A DNA stretch of 64,000 nucleotides from Marinibacterium sp. (GCA_017643305.1 JAEPNQ010000001.1:115900-179899), one strand, 5' to 3'; shown: positions 1-9,018, counted from the first letter of the stretch. Numbers and translations: made by a program. The notes: a model not told the origin generated them from the letters alone.

Positions 1-590
1 CTTTTGAGGAAAGCGTGGTGTTCGGTGTGCTCGCAGCGTGTCCGCTGATGGTAGCAGGATGGTTGCTGGCTCAGGAAGATGGACCACCTACACGGGCGGT
101 CCGCGCGTTGCCCCGCCAGTTCGCCCGACTGGTCGCAACCAACCTGCCGGACTCTGTCAATGTTGCCATAACGCTTGCGGCCTCGGGCTTTGTTGGCAGG
201 GCGGCAGCCAGCCTTGTTCCTGCGACAGAGGTGGCAAAGGCAATGGGCCTTGCCCATGTCCCAGACTGGGTACTGTTGGCCACAATGCCACCTGCGCTCG
301 CCGTGCTCAGTCTGCTGGCGCTGTCACCCACGATGCTGGCGGTTTTCATGGGCTCTTTCTTTGCCGCCCTTCCCGAAATGCCGGCCGATGCAACCCTGAT
401 CGCTTTTTCGATTTCATGCGGCTGGGCTTTGTCGATGACCTTTTCGCCTTTTGCCACCGTGGTGCTAATCATCGCCCGCGGGTCTGGCATTCCAGCACAT
501 GTGCTGACTCTGCGATGGAACCTGGGCTTCACCCTGATTGCGACCGCACTCCTCTTTTCCATCTTCTTCTTGATGACTGGCGGGCAGTAG
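1..590 (+). CDS. Multi-pass membrane protein, C-terminal part (5' end outside window)
   Basis: The reading frame is open from base 3, so the gene begins left of the window; at least 195 C-terminal residues are present and end at TAG 588-590. The visible part has several hydrophobic segments (about residues 5-20, 65-85, 90-115, 125-155 and 170-190), joined by short loops, consistent with a polytopic inner-membrane protein. I do not recognise the family and see no soluble domain or catalytic motif, so no transport or enzymatic role is proposed. It converges on the acyl-CoA ligase that follows. The 168 bases between them hold only a small inverted repeat (657-672) without a T-run. Confidence 0.6.
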   Translation, partial: FEESVVFGVLAACPLMVAGWLLAQEDGPPTRAVRALPRQFARLVATNLPDSVNVAITLAASGFVGRAAASLVPATEVAKAMGLAHVPDWVLLATMPPALAVLSLLALSPTMLAVFMGSFFAALPEMPADATLIAFSISCGWALSMTFSPFATVVLIIARGSGIPAHVLTLRWNLGFTLIATALLFSIFFLMTGGQ

Positions 591-758
591 AACGGGCGCG
601 GAGTATGTCTCACCGCCCAAAGTGCGGGACAGTGGCGGTTTGATCCGGGCATTAAGGTGGGCTGGTGCCCACGCTACGTGTTGCAGGTGCACATCCTTAT
701 AATATCACGTGCAGGCTTCAGGCTTTTTGATGCACCACCCCGCGACGACCAACCACTG

Positions 759-2279
759 TCAGGCGTATTCCTCGCGCAGGTCTTTTTTCAAAACTTTGCC
801 GATTTCACTGCGAGGCAGATCGTTGCGCAGGACGACACTGGACAGACGTTGGGTTTTGCCCAGCTGGGCGTTCGCCCATGTGCAGATATCCTCCGCTGTA
901 TCCGTTGCCCCGTTGGCCAGTACCACGATACCCAATGGTGTTTCACCCCAGGCATCGCTGGGGATGGCGATGACAGCGGTGTCGGACACCGAAGGGTGTT
1001 GGCGCAGAACCGCCTCCAAATCAGCCGCGTAAATGTTGAAACCGCCAGACAGGATCATGTCTTTCTTACGATCCATCAGCTGGATGAACCCGTCTTCGTC
1101 GATGCGGCCCATATCGCCCGACCGGATAAACTGCAGGCCCTCAGGCGATTGCCAAAGGATATCCCGCGTCTTGTCATCGAGGTTGTGATAGGCGGGCATC
1201 ATTGACGGAGCGCGTCCGACGATTTCGCCACATCCGCCACGCGGCAGTTCGCGCCCGTCTTCGTCGATCACACGCATGTCCACACCTTCACCAGGCCTGC
1301 CGACGGTGTGCCACTTGTCCGGGAAAGCGGCACAGTTCAGCGCAGCAGAGATGCCACCTTCGGTCATGCCGTAAAGTTCCACGATGTTTCCGGGCCACCG
1401 ATCCATCAGCTGGGCGATCAGCCCATCATGCAGCGGGGCAGAGGTGGAGAACTTCATTTCGTAAGACGACAGGTCGAATTCATCAAACCGGGGTTCAGCC
1501 ATCAGCCGCATGTACTGGACCGGTACCAGCGTAGCATGGGTTGCTGCGTAGTCTTGCGACAGGCGCAGGAATTCCACCGTGTCGAATTTCGGCATCAGGA
1601 TTAGGGTCCCGCCCAACATCACAGTGGGCAGCAGGCCGAACAGCGTGGTGTTGGAGTAAATTGGCGTGGAGATGACCATCCGCGCCTCGCCCGTGAGGCC
1701 AAAACGCGTGATCCTGCCCAACTGCCGGGATCGGAACCGATGATCGTGCAGGATGCCCTTGGGCAGGCCAGTGGTGCCCGAAGAATAGATGATGTTGAAC
1801 AGGTCGTCCGGTTGCACATGCGCAGGTTCAATCGTGGCGGCGTCGGATGCCCAGCCAAGCAGTTGGGACAGGTCCTCGACCCGCTCTGCGCCCAGCGTAT
1901 CTGCCGTTGTGCGATAGGCCGGTGTGGCGAGAAGCAGCTTTGCGCCACTGTCTGCCACCATACGTTCCAAAGCTTCGGATGTGGCAGAAAACGGCAGTGG
2001 CACAACGCAAGCCCCAGCCGACAAGATACCACAGAACGCCACCACGTTTTCCAGCGAGTTTTCGCCAAGCAAGGCCACGAACCCGCCGCGCCCGATGCCA
2101 AGGCTGTGCAGCTTGCCGGCCACCTGTGCGACCATGGCTCCAAAGTCGCGCCATGACACGGTTTGCCCGGCAACGATCACGGCGGGCTTGTCACCTAGCC
2201 GGTCAGCGTTGCGGGCAATTTCCGCGCCGGGGTTCATTAGGGTTTCGTTTTCGATCGCAGGGGGGTCAAAACGCAGCAT
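759..2279 (-). CDS. Acyl-CoA synthetase (AMP-dependent synthetase/ligase family)
   Basis: Predicted to activate a carboxylic acid to its CoA thioester through an acyl-adenylate. The 506-residue protein has the ANL-family landmarks in order: P-loop-like YSSGTTGLPKG, a YGMTEGG segment, the DRKKDMILSGG hinge, and the C-terminal catalytic lysine in EIGKVLKK. Start: I chose the second of two adjacent ATGs (2279), which puts GAGG about 7 nt upstream; a GTG at 2333 also keeps the frame open but lacks a good ribosome site. It is the last gene of a leftward series SDR-marR-CoA transferase-NMO-ligase. Substrate unknown; the neighbours suggest the entry step of a CoA-dependent degradation pathway. Confidence 0.85.
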   Translation of the reverse strand: MLRFDPPAIENETLMNPGAEIARNADRLGDKPAVIVAGQTVSWRDFGAMVAQVAGKLHSLGIGRGGFVALLGENSLENVVAFCGILSAGACVVPLPFSATSEALERMVADSGAKLLLATPAYRTTADTLGAERVEDLSQLLGWASDAATIEPAHVQPDDLFNIIYSSGTTGLPKGILHDHRFRSRQLGRITRFGLTGEARMVISTPIYSNTTLFGLLPTVMLGGTLILMPKFDTVEFLRLSQDYAATHATLVPVQYMRLMAEPRFDEFDLSSYEMKFSTSAPLHDGLIAQLMDRWPGNIVELYGMTEGGISAALNCAAFPDKWHTVGRPGEGVDMRVIDEDGRELPRGGCGEIVGRAPSMMPAYHNLDDKTRDILWQSPEGLQFIRSGDMGRIDEDGFIQLMDRKKDMILSGGFNIYAADLEAVLRQHPSVSDTAVIAIPSDAWGETPLGIVVLANGATDTAEDICTWANAQLGKTQRLSSVVLRNDLPRSEIGKVLKKDLREEYA

Positions 2280-2348
2280 CATGGGCCTCGATTCATGGAT
2301 ACCGTCAAGTATAGCGAAATCCCCGGGATGCACCCGGGGGGTTCAATG

Positions 2349-3326
2349 TCAGACTGCCTGCAGCTGTGCAGTCAGTCGGGCCTGTGCGGCAACAAATTCA
2401 CGTTCGAGACGATCAACCAGATCGGCCACAGGAACAGTTTCTTTGACCGCACTTATGCCCTGGCCGGACCCCCAGATCTCTTTCCAGCTCTTTGGTTTTT
2501 CGCGATCTTCGGCGAAGTTCATCTTGGACGGATCGGACCGCTCCAGCGCATCTGGATCCATGCCTGCGGCGGCAATCGACGGTTTCAGGTAGTTGCCCCA
2601 GACCCCAGTAAAGAGATCAGAATACACGATATCCGATGCCCCACTTTCGGTGATCATCTGCTTGTAGCGGTCCACGGCGTTAGCTTCGTTCGTGGCGATA
2701 AACGCGGTGCCCGCATATCCACCATCGGCACCCATCGCCATTGAAGCCAGGATCGAATCGCCTCGTGCGATGGCGCCGGACAGGAACAGCGGCCCGTCAA
2801 ACCACTCGCGGATCTCCTGAATCAGGGCCAGCGGTGATAGCGCCCCGGCGTGACCCCCGGCCCCGGCAGCCACAGCGACTAGTCCGTCGGCACCCTTTTC
2901 GATGGCCTTATGCGCGAACCAGTCGTTGATCACGTCATGCAGAACAATCGCGCCACAAGAATGCGCAGCTTCGTACACCCATTCTTGCGCACCCAGTGAA
3001 GTGATCCAGATTGGTACCTTGTGCTTCACGCTCAATTCGACGTCGCGTTCCAGACGGGCGTTGGATTTGTGAACAATGTGGTTCACGGCAAAAGGTGCTG
3101 CGGGGCGATCCGGGTTCTCCTCATCATGCCGGTCCAGCTGATCCTTGATCCGGGTAAACCATTCGTCCAGCGACTGGCCGTCCTTTTCCCGTGCGTTCAA
3201 GGCAGGGAAGGACCCGACAACGCCAGCCTTACACTGCGCGACAACCAGGTCGGGGGTGGATATAATGAACAGCGGACTGCCGATCAGCGGCAGGCGCAGG
3301 TTTTTCATGACGTCGGGCATGCTCAT
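2349..3326 (-). CDS. Nitronate monooxygenase-family flavoprotein
   Basis: A 325-residue FMN-dependent TIM-barrel protein of the 2-nitropropane dioxygenase/nitronate monooxygenase family. Visible signs are the N-terminal LPLIGSPLFIIS strand, the GAGGHAGA phosphate-binding loop, the downstream FLSGAIARGDS segment and a GADGGYAGTAF stretch, all typical. Start ATG 3326 is preceded by AAGGAATTCCC. Family members lying in CoA catabolic clusters are not necessarily nitronate oxidases; IpdC of mycobacterial steroid-ring degradation carries the same annotation and acts on a CoA thioester. By context (ligase, SDR, acyl-CoA dehydrogenase) I infer a role on a CoA-linked intermediate. The exact reaction is not readable from sequence. 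Confidence 0.85.
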   Translation of the reverse strand: MSMPDVMKNLRLPLIGSPLFIISTPDLVVAQCKAGVVGSFPALNAREKDGQSLDEWFTRIKDQLDRHDEENPDRPAAPFAVNHIVHKSNARLERDVELSVKHKVPIWITSLGAQEWVYEAAHSCGAIVLHDVINDWFAHKAIEKGADGLVAVAAGAGGHAGALSPLALIQEIREWFDGPLFLSGAIARGDSILASMAMGADGGYAGTAFIATNEANAVDRYKQMITESGASDIVYSDLFTGVWGNYLKPSIAAAGMDPDALERSDPSKMNFAEDREKPKSWKEIWGSGQGISAVKETVPVADLVDRLEREFVAAQARLTAQLQAV

Positions 3327-3410
3327 GGGAATTCCTTTCTTATCGGCGGCTCAGGATACGACGCCGGTGTTGAACAAATGGCTGATTTCTTCTGCTGTAA
3401 AGCCCGCACG

Positions 3411-4481
3411 CTACAGAACGTTACGGCTGTTTGCGCCGGGCGCAGGCGGTGTGCCTGGCAACGGTGTTTTTGACTCGGAAAACCGGGGGGCGGGCATTGG
3501 CTGGGAATGTGGTCCTTTGAAGATTCCACGCGCACGGGCGTGAGGGTGATCGGCGGCTTCGGCGGGGCTAAGAACTGGGGCGAAGCATGCATCGCTGTCC
3601 TGCAAAAGGGTGGTCCAGTAATCACGCGGCTGTGTCAGGAACAATGCGGTCAGCTTGCGCCGGATTCCCGGCCGACTGGCACGGTCACTGCGATCGCCCA
3701 TGTCAGATGCGGACAGCCCCAAACGGTCTAGCAGAGCGGCCCAGAATTGCGGCTCCAGCGCGCCAATGGTAATCCAGCCGCCATCGGCACATTCATATAC
3801 GCCGTACCAAGGCACGCCACCGTCCAGCGCATTGGCACCACGTTCGTCCCGCCACAAGCTCATAGCGCGGCGGCTGTAGATCATCGCCATCAGCGTCGCG
3901 GTGCCATCGACAATCGCCGCATCCACCACGTCGCCGCGCTCGGTGCGCCCGGCTTTCAGCAGGCCGGTCACCATGCCATAGGCTAGGAACATGCCGTCGC
4001 CGCCAAAATCGCCCAGCAGGTTCAGAGGGAAGGTCGGGGCGCGGTCGGGTTCCCCGCTGGCCCACAATGCGCCACTCAGGGCAATGTAATTCAGGTCATG
4101 TCCAGCCGTGTGCGCAATTGGCCCATCCTGGCCCCAGCCAGTCATGCGGCCATAGACCAGCCGCGGGTTGCGCGCGGTGCAGATTTCCGGACCCAGCCCC
4201 AGCCGCTCCATCACACCGGGGCGAAACCCTTCGATCAACCCGTCGGCGCCCTCAATCAGCTGCAGCGCCACATCAACTGCGCCCTCGGTCTTGAGGTTCA
4301 GCGCCAGTGACTTGCGCCCACGCGCCATGAATTCCAATGCAGGGTCTCCTTGTCCTGTGGGTGATGCCGCATCGGGGCGTTCGATGCGGATAACCTCGGC
4401 GCCCATGTCTGCCAACATCATCCCGGCAAACTCAATGATGCGCAGCCCGTCCAACGGGGGCGCGGATGCCACATGTTGCAT
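3411..4481 (-). CDS. Family III CoA-transferase / alpha-methylacyl-CoA racemase-like protein
   Basis: A 356-residue CaiB/BaiF-family protein. It most resembles alpha-methylacyl-CoA racemases: GHDLNYIALSG carries the expected catalytic His, GDFGGDG the Asp, and GALEPQFW the Glu of that subgroup. Racemases make 2-methylacyl-CoA stereoisomers available to oxidation, fitting the adjacent acyl-CoA dehydrogenase. Odd: residues 17-24 read EFAGMMLA, whereas the family usually has about eight extra residues (a GPGPFAA-type loop) between EFAG and MMLAD, so an in-frame deletion is likely and activity is uncertain. ATG 4481 has GAGGAA upstream and follows the marR stop by 2 nt, suggesting coupling. Confidence 0.85.
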   Translation of the reverse strand: MQHVASAPPLDGLRIIEFAGMMLADMGAEVIRIERPDAASPTGQGDPALEFMARGRKSLALNLKTEGAVDVALQLIEGADGLIEGFRPGVMERLGLGPEICTARNPRLVYGRMTGWGQDGPIAHTAGHDLNYIALSGALWASGEPDRAPTFPLNLLGDFGGDGMFLAYGMVTGLLKAGRTERGDVVDAAIVDGTATLMAMIYSRRAMSLWRDERGANALDGGVPWYGVYECADGGWITIGALEPQFWAALLDRLGLSASDMGDRSDRASRPGIRRKLTALFLTQPRDYWTTLLQDSDACFAPVLSPAEAADHPHARARGIFKGPHSQPMPAPRFSESKTPLPGTPPAPGANSRNVL

Positions 4482-4483
4482 CA

Positions 4484-5047
4484 CTAATTCCTCTTGGTCT
4501 TGAAAACCCGCCCCGGGACCGGGACGGTTTTTGGTTCGCGGTTGGCTAGCGCGTCGCGCAAATTTGCACGCATCCGGTTCAAAACGCCACGTGTCGCTTC
4601 CAATTCCGCAGTATCGATGCCCTGGTTGGCCACCCGGTCCACTTCAGTAACGGTTTGGACCATGATCTTGACGATCTCCCGCGCCTGCGGCGTGGCAAAG
4701 ACGCGGTTCGAGCGCCGGTCTTCCGGGTCGGTTCGACGCTGGACATAACCGCGCGCTTCCAGCCGATCGATCAGCTTGGAAGTGGTCACGGTGGCCACTT
4801 CCAGCCGCTCGGCCAGTTCGGACTGGCGGAGCCCATCTTCCCGGAGCAGATGCACAAGAACCCAGCCCTGCGACATTGTCATGTCATGCGGTTTAAGCAG
4901 CGAATCGAACAGGATCGCACGGAACCGGGCAATGTCCTGAAAGAGAGGGTTTTGCCCGTCTTCACCCAACCACATTTTCACCGGCTTGTCTTTGGCCTGT
5001 TCGCTCACGACCTGTGCCCCTGATCCTGGGTTATTGCTTTGCTGCAT
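4484..5047 (-). CDS. MarR-family transcriptional regulator, likely controls this catabolic regulon
   Basis: A 187-residue winged-helix protein. The helix-turn-helix and wing are recognisable about residues 75-125 (LRQSELAERLEVATVTTSKLIDR followed by a D-P-E-D-R-R-S wing), and long helices flank it as expected for a dimer. It sits second in the leftward operon behind the SDR gene (36-nt gap) and ahead of the racemase-like gene. MarR proteins in such clusters commonly repress and are released by a CoA thioester. The duplicated palindrome at 6031-6056 and 13947-13973 is the natural candidate operator; that link is inference. An alternative start at an internal ATG about residue 25 is possible. 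Confidence 0.88.
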   Translation of the reverse strand: MQQSNNPGSGAQVVSEQAKDKPVKMWLGEDGQNPLFQDIARFRAILFDSLLKPHDMTMSQGWVLVHLLREDGLRQSELAERLEVATVTTSKLIDRLEARGYVQRRTDPEDRRSNRVFATPQAREIVKIMVQTVTEVDRVANQGIDTAELEATRGVLNRMRANLRDALANREPKTVPVPGRVFKTKRN

Positions 5048-5083
5048 GCCAACATACGGACACCACTACCAAAAATCTAATCC

Positions 5084-5986
5084 TTAGATCGGATCCCAGG
5101 TGAAGACATCTGCCGACCGGTCAAGATCATAGAAATCGGCCTTCATCGCCGGAAGAGCGTGATCGCGCACGGTTTCCGGGGTCCAGCCTTCCGATCTATG
5201 CACGGACCGGATTGGGCGGGGTTGCGACATCAGGTAGATTTCGTTGTTCCGGACGCAAAAGATCTGACCAGTCACGTTACATTCAGGATCGGCTAGCGCA
5301 ACGCAAAGTGGGGCAATCTTGGCCGGTGTCATTTCTTTTATCCGTGCGACACGGGCCTTTTCCGCATCCGTTTTCGCGGGTATCGTTCCGATCAGGCGCG
5401 ACCACGCAAAGGGGGCGATACAGTTGGACCGCACATTGAACCGCGCCATATCCAGCGCCAGAGATTTCGACAGCCCTACGATGCCCATCTTCGCCGCTGA
5501 ATAGTTTGCCTGCCCGAAATTGCCGATCAAGCCCGAAGTGGAGGTGAAATTCAGAAAGCAACCGGACGCCTGCATCTTGAACTGTTTGGCCACGGCCTGG
5601 GCCATGTTGAAGCTGCCCTTCAGGTGGACCGCAATGACGCTATTCCAATCTGCTTCAGTCATCTTGTGGAAAATCACATCGCGCAGGATGCCCGCATTGT
5701 TCACCACCACGTCGATGGTGCCAAATTCATCCATTGCTTGTTCATACATGGCATTGGCGTCTTCAATATTGGCCACGTTGCCGAAATTGGCGACCGCTTC
5801 GCCACCCGCTGCAACGATTTCGTTAACCACTTCCTGTGCTGGGGTCGCATCGGCACCGTCACCGTCTGCTGCCCCGCCCAGATCGTTAACCACGACTTTG
5901 GCACCTTTTGATGCCATCATAAGTGCAATGTCCCGGCCGATTCCCCGACCCGCGCCGGTCACGATGACTGCCTTGCCGTCGAGCAT
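5084..5986 (-). CDS. SDR-family 3-hydroxyacyl-CoA dehydrogenase-like oxidoreductase
   Basis: A 300-residue short-chain dehydrogenase. TGAGRGIG near residue 10 binds NAD(P), NNAG is at about 97-100, and S149, Y162 and K166 form the catalytic set. An extended acidic loop after VVNDLGG and the C-terminal extension resemble the dehydrogenase unit of peroxisomal-type multifunctional beta-oxidation enzymes, so oxidation of a hydroxyacyl-CoA is the likely role. Start ATG 5986 is chosen because AGGAGG lies 6-7 nt upstream; a longer frame to 6046 runs through the promoter/operator and is unlikely. First gene of the leftward operon SDR-marR-CoA transferase-NMO-ligase. Confidence 0.88.
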   Translation of the reverse strand: MLDGKAVIVTGAGRGIGRDIALMMASKGAKVVVNDLGGAADGDGADATPAQEVVNEIVAAGGEAVANFGNVANIEDANAMYEQAMDEFGTIDVVVNNAGILRDVIFHKMTEADWNSVIAVHLKGSFNMAQAVAKQFKMQASGCFLNFTSTSGLIGNFGQANYSAAKMGIVGLSKSLALDMARFNVRSNCIAPFAWSRLIGTIPAKTDAEKARVARIKEMTPAKIAPLCVALADPECNVTGQIFCVRNNEIYLMSQPRPIRSVHRSEGWTPETVRDHALPAMKADFYDLDRSADVFTWDPI

Positions 5987-6017
5987 GCCGCTCCTCCTAC
6001 TCATTTCGCTTGGTTCA

Positions 6018-6058
6018 GATATAATTATCTTGATAATGATTTGCAAGCTAATTATAAA
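6018..6058. promoter_or_regulatory. Divergent promoter pair with overlapping palindromic operator
   Basis: Between the SDR and acyl-CoA dehydrogenase genes. Rightward: TTGATA (6030-6035), 17 nt, TATAAA (6053-6058). Leftward: TTGCAA (6041-6046), 17 nt, TATATC (6018-6023). Bases 6032-6054 match 13948-13970 at 22 of 23 positions and fill the spacer of the rightward promoter while covering the leftward -35. A regulator bound here would block both directions. The MarR protein encoded nearby is the likely ligand (inference). Confidence 0.7.
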
Positions 6059-6108
6059 TGGAAAACGCCATGAGCCAAGCGCTGGGCTCTAAGAGGGAGG
6101 ACCGCCAC

Positions 6109-7263
6109 ATGTTCAAACGTACTATATTCTCGGAAGATCACGAGCTGTTCCGCACTCAGGTCAGCCGCTTTGTCGCAGCCGAAATCACACCGAACCATGC
6201 CCAGTGGGAAAAGGACGGACGCGTCAGCCGGGATGCATGGCTTAAAGCGGGAGAAGCCGGACTGCTCTGCGCAGCCATGCCGGAACAATATGGGGGCGCG
6301 GGCGCGGATTTCCTGTTTTCGATGGTGGTTATGGAGGAGTTGTCTGCTGCTGGCACCCTGGGCCCGGGCTTTTCACTACATTCTGATATCGTCGCGCCAT
6401 ATCTGCTGCATTACGGCACCGAAACGATGAAACAAGAATGGCTGCCGCAAATGGCGCGTGGTGAAAAGATCGGTGCGATTGCCATGACGGAACCCGCCGC
6501 CGGATCGGATTTGCAAGGGATCAAAACTACGGCGATCCGCGATGGCGATGACTTTGTTATCAACGGCCAAAAAGTTTTCATCACCAATGGCGGCAATTGC
6601 GACATTCTAATTCTAGCGTGCAAGACTGATCCATCTCAGGGTGCACGCGGCACCTCCCTGATCCTAGTGCCCGCTGACACGCCGGGCTTCCGAAAAGGCA
6701 ACCAACTGCTGGACAAAGTTGGCTGGAAGGCGCAGGACACAACCGAGCTGTTCTTTGACGACGTGCGCGTGCCTGTCACCAACCTGCTGGGCAGCGAAGG
6801 GCGCGGCTTCTACCAACTGATGGAACAATTGCCGCAGGAACGTCTGCTGCAATGCGTGCGCGCAGCTTCCGCGTTAGAGGCAGCCCTGGAGTGGACTGTG
6901 GGACATGTGACCGGACGCAAGGCGTTCGGCCAGACCATCGCCGATTTTCAGAACACCCGCTTCAAGATTGCCGAGATCAAGGCGCAGGCCGTGCTTATGC
7001 GTGTGTTTGTCGACAAATGCCTTGAAATGCATCTGGCCGGAGAACTGGACGCAGTGGACGCAGCGATGGGCAAAATGCTCAGTTCCGAAACTTTGTGCCG
7101 GTGCCTCGATGACATGCTGCAGATGTTCGGCGGTTATGGCTATATGTGGGAATACCCCATCGCCCGCGCTTGGGCGGATGCCCGCGTGGGCCGCATCGCT
7201 GGCGGCACGGGCGAGGTCATGCGCGAAATTATCGGGCGGTCGGTTCTGGGAGGTAAGAAATGA
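6109..7263 (+). CDS. Acyl-CoA dehydrogenase
   Basis: A 384-residue FAD-dependent enzyme that introduces an alpha,beta double bond into an acyl-CoA. Family marks: MTEPAAGSD FAD/substrate loop, VFITNG, RKAFGQTIADFQ, and the C-terminal GGYGYMWEYP segment with the base Glu, followed by GGTGEVMREII. The usual Asn of GGTNE is Gly here. Start ATG 6109 has GGGAGG upstream; ATG 6058 would overlap the -10 box and is rejected. Its stop overlaps the next ligase start (ATGA), so the two are cotranscribed from the divergent promoter. Substrate unknown; neighbours suggest a branched or ring-bearing acyl-CoA. Confidence 0.92.
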   Translation: MFKRTIFSEDHELFRTQVSRFVAAEITPNHAQWEKDGRVSRDAWLKAGEAGLLCAAMPEQYGGAGADFLFSMVVMEELSAAGTLGPGFSLHSDIVAPYLLHYGTETMKQEWLPQMARGEKIGAIAMTEPAAGSDLQGIKTTAIRDGDDFVINGQKVFITNGGNCDILILACKTDPSQGARGTSLILVPADTPGFRKGNQLLDKVGWKAQDTTELFFDDVRVPVTNLLGSEGRGFYQLMEQLPQERLLQCVRAASALEAALEWTVGHVTGRKAFGQTIADFQNTRFKIAEIKAQAVLMRVFVDKCLEMHLAGELDAVDAAMGKMLSSETLCRCLDDMLQMFGGYGYMWEYPIARAWADARVGRIAGGTGEVMREIIGRSVLGGKK

Positions 7264-8852
7264 ACCGTTTTCCCGACCTGATCCGGAAATACGCATTCCG
7301 CGATCCAGGCAAAATGGCGACCCATTTCGAAGGGCGCGATTTCACCTATGCCCAGTTCTGTGATCGGATTCAGAGCATGGGGCAGGTTCTGGTGAACCAT
7401 GGGGTGCAGCCTGGGGACCGAGTCGCCTATCTGGGCCAGAATTCCCACTGGCTCGTGGAGATGTATTACGTCCCCTGCGTCATCGGCGCAATTCTTGTAC
7501 CGCTGAACTATCGCCTATCCGCAGACGAAATGGTCGATGTGATTGCCGATTGTACGCCCACGGTGCTGATCGTCGACCGCCATTTTGTTGACCGCGCCGC
7601 CGCGTTGATGGACCGTTGCCCATCACTGGAACAGCTGATCTTTGCGGATTGGGATACGGACGCACCAGGCCTGCCCGCTGGAACGCCCAGCTATGACACG
7701 CTTGTGGCACAGGTCGGCAAGGTTGCCGACGATGCCTTTGATGATCGCGCCAGCCGGTCAGATGATACGATGATCATCTTCTACACCTCCGGCACCACTG
7801 GTGTGCCCAAGGGTGTGATGCTGTCCCATGCAAACCTGCTGACCAACGCCATCGGCTCTGGCCACCTCTATGGCTACCGTGAAACCGATATCCTGCTGCT
7901 GTCCGGCCCACTGTTTCATCTGGGCACCGGCAGTCGCGTTTACACGGCGGTTGCCTATGGCACCTCCATGGTGGTCCAGCCCAGGTTCGAGGTCGAAGAG
8001 ACCATGCGCATGATCCAGGACAGGCGCATCACTACGATGACCTTGGTGCCAACCATGCTGCAGATGATCATGGACCACCCGCGCTTCGACGGGTTTGACT
8101 TCTCTTCGATCCGCTGTCTGACCTATGGCGCTTCGCCCATGCCCGTCGCCCTGATGGAACGGGTGATCGAGGCCATTCCCGGCATCACCTTCTGTCAGGC
8201 CTATGGCGCCACCGAAACCTCCCCAGTGCTGACGGTGCTGCCCCCGGCGGACCATGTTCCAGGCAACCCGATGATTGGTAAGCTTGGCACAGTCGGCAAA
8301 CCAGTGATCTATGGCGACCTGCGCGTGGTGGATGAAAACGACAACCCCGTGCCCACCGGCCAGTCCGGCGAAGTGATCATTCGTGGGCCGCAGGTGATGA
8401 ACGGCTACTGGAACCGACCAAAGGAAACAGCCCAGGCCATGCGCGGCGGCTTCTACCATACCGGCGATGCGGGGTTTCTGGACGAAGACGGCTATCTGAC
8501 GCTGGTTGGCCGCACGAAGGAGATGATCATTTCCGGCGGCGAAAACGTCTATCCAATCGAAACCGAAAACGCGCTGTCCAAACATGACGCCGTCGCCCAG
8601 GCGGCGGTGATTGGCGTGCCAGATCCAAAATGGGGCGAAATTGTCTATGCCGTGGTCGCCCTGCATGAGGGCACCTCGCTCAGCGAAGCTGACCTGATCG
8701 CCTTCTGCCGCAAGAAAATCGCCAATTACAAAGCGCCGCGCGGCGTCACGTTCTGGGACGGGCCCCTGCCTCTGTCCGCCACCAACAAGATCGACAAAAA
8801 GGCCATCCGCACCGCAGTTCTGGCTACCCAAGACTCCGGAGATCACGCATGA
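7260..8852 (+). CDS. Long-chain-type acyl-CoA ligase (AMP-forming)
   Basis: A 530-residue ANL-superfamily ligase forming acyl-CoA from acid, ATP and CoA. FYTSGTTGVPKGVMLSH is the AMP-binding loop, QAYGATETSP the adenine-contacting motif, GRTKEMIISGGENVYP the domain hinge, and NKIDKKAIR holds the C-terminal lysine. It starts four bases before the acyl-CoA dehydrogenase stop. This is the second ligase of the island; the two are clearly different proteins, so they may act on different intermediates or on the substrate and a chain-shortened product. Immediately downstream lies a decayed enoyl-CoA hydratase gene that would once have completed the operon. Confidence 0.9.
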   Translation: MNRFPDLIRKYAFRDPGKMATHFEGRDFTYAQFCDRIQSMGQVLVNHGVQPGDRVAYLGQNSHWLVEMYYVPCVIGAILVPLNYRLSADEMVDVIADCTPTVLIVDRHFVDRAAALMDRCPSLEQLIFADWDTDAPGLPAGTPSYDTLVAQVGKVADDAFDDRASRSDDTMIIFYTSGTTGVPKGVMLSHANLLTNAIGSGHLYGYRETDILLLSGPLFHLGTGSRVYTAVAYGTSMVVQPRFEVEETMRMIQDRRITTMTLVPTMLQMIMDHPRFDGFDFSSIRCLTYGASPMPVALMERVIEAIPGITFCQAYGATETSPVLTVLPPADHVPGNPMIGKLGTVGKPVIYGDLRVVDENDNPVPTGQSGEVIIRGPQVMNGYWNRPKETAQAMRGGFYHTGDAGFLDEDGYLTLVGRTKEMIISGGENVYPIETENALSKHDAVAQAAVIGVPDPKWGEIVYAVVALHEGTSLSEADLIAFCRKKIANYKAPRGVTFWDGPLPLSATNKIDKKAIRTAVLATQDSGDHA

Positions 8853-8995
8853 GCAATCCCTAGTGTACCAACCATGACGGCCCTATCACGCAGATCAAGA
8901 TGACCGAACCGAAATTCCACGACGCCTTTTCCAACGCGATGCCCAGCGGCCCAACTGCTGCGTTCACGCGGAGGGTGACTGCTTCCACACCAACC
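8849..8995 (+). pseudogene. Enoyl-CoA hydratase/isomerase remnant
   Basis: An ATG overlapping the ligase stop (ATGA) is followed after four codons by TAG 8861-8863. Beyond it, the same frame reads TNHDGPITQIKMTEPKFHDAF and then SNAM and a TAAFTR-like helix, which is the characteristic N-terminus of the crotonase family. About 45 residues of similarity are visible before the reading breaks down, and the rest of a normal roughly 260-residue gene is missing where the convergent CoA-transferase gene ends. I read this as a truncated pseudogene with an early stop codon, not a functional gene. Confidence 0.6.
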
Positions 8996-9018
8996 ATTTC
9001 GAACCGCCTTGCCCCGGA

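Noticed and set aside
657..672. Inverted repeat GTGGGC-TGGT-GCCCAC considered as a terminator between the first two genes
   Set aside because: Only 6 bp and no T-run; not distinguishable from chance in GC-rich DNA.
6058..6108. Earlier ATG for the acyl-CoA dehydrogenase
   Set aside because: It overlaps the -10 TATAAA and operator; ATG 6109 has a GGGAGG and the normal family N-terminus.
7758..8846. 362-codon open frame on the minus strand
   Set aside because: Antisense to the acyl-CoA ligase with AMP-binding motifs; His/Gly-rich shadow translation.
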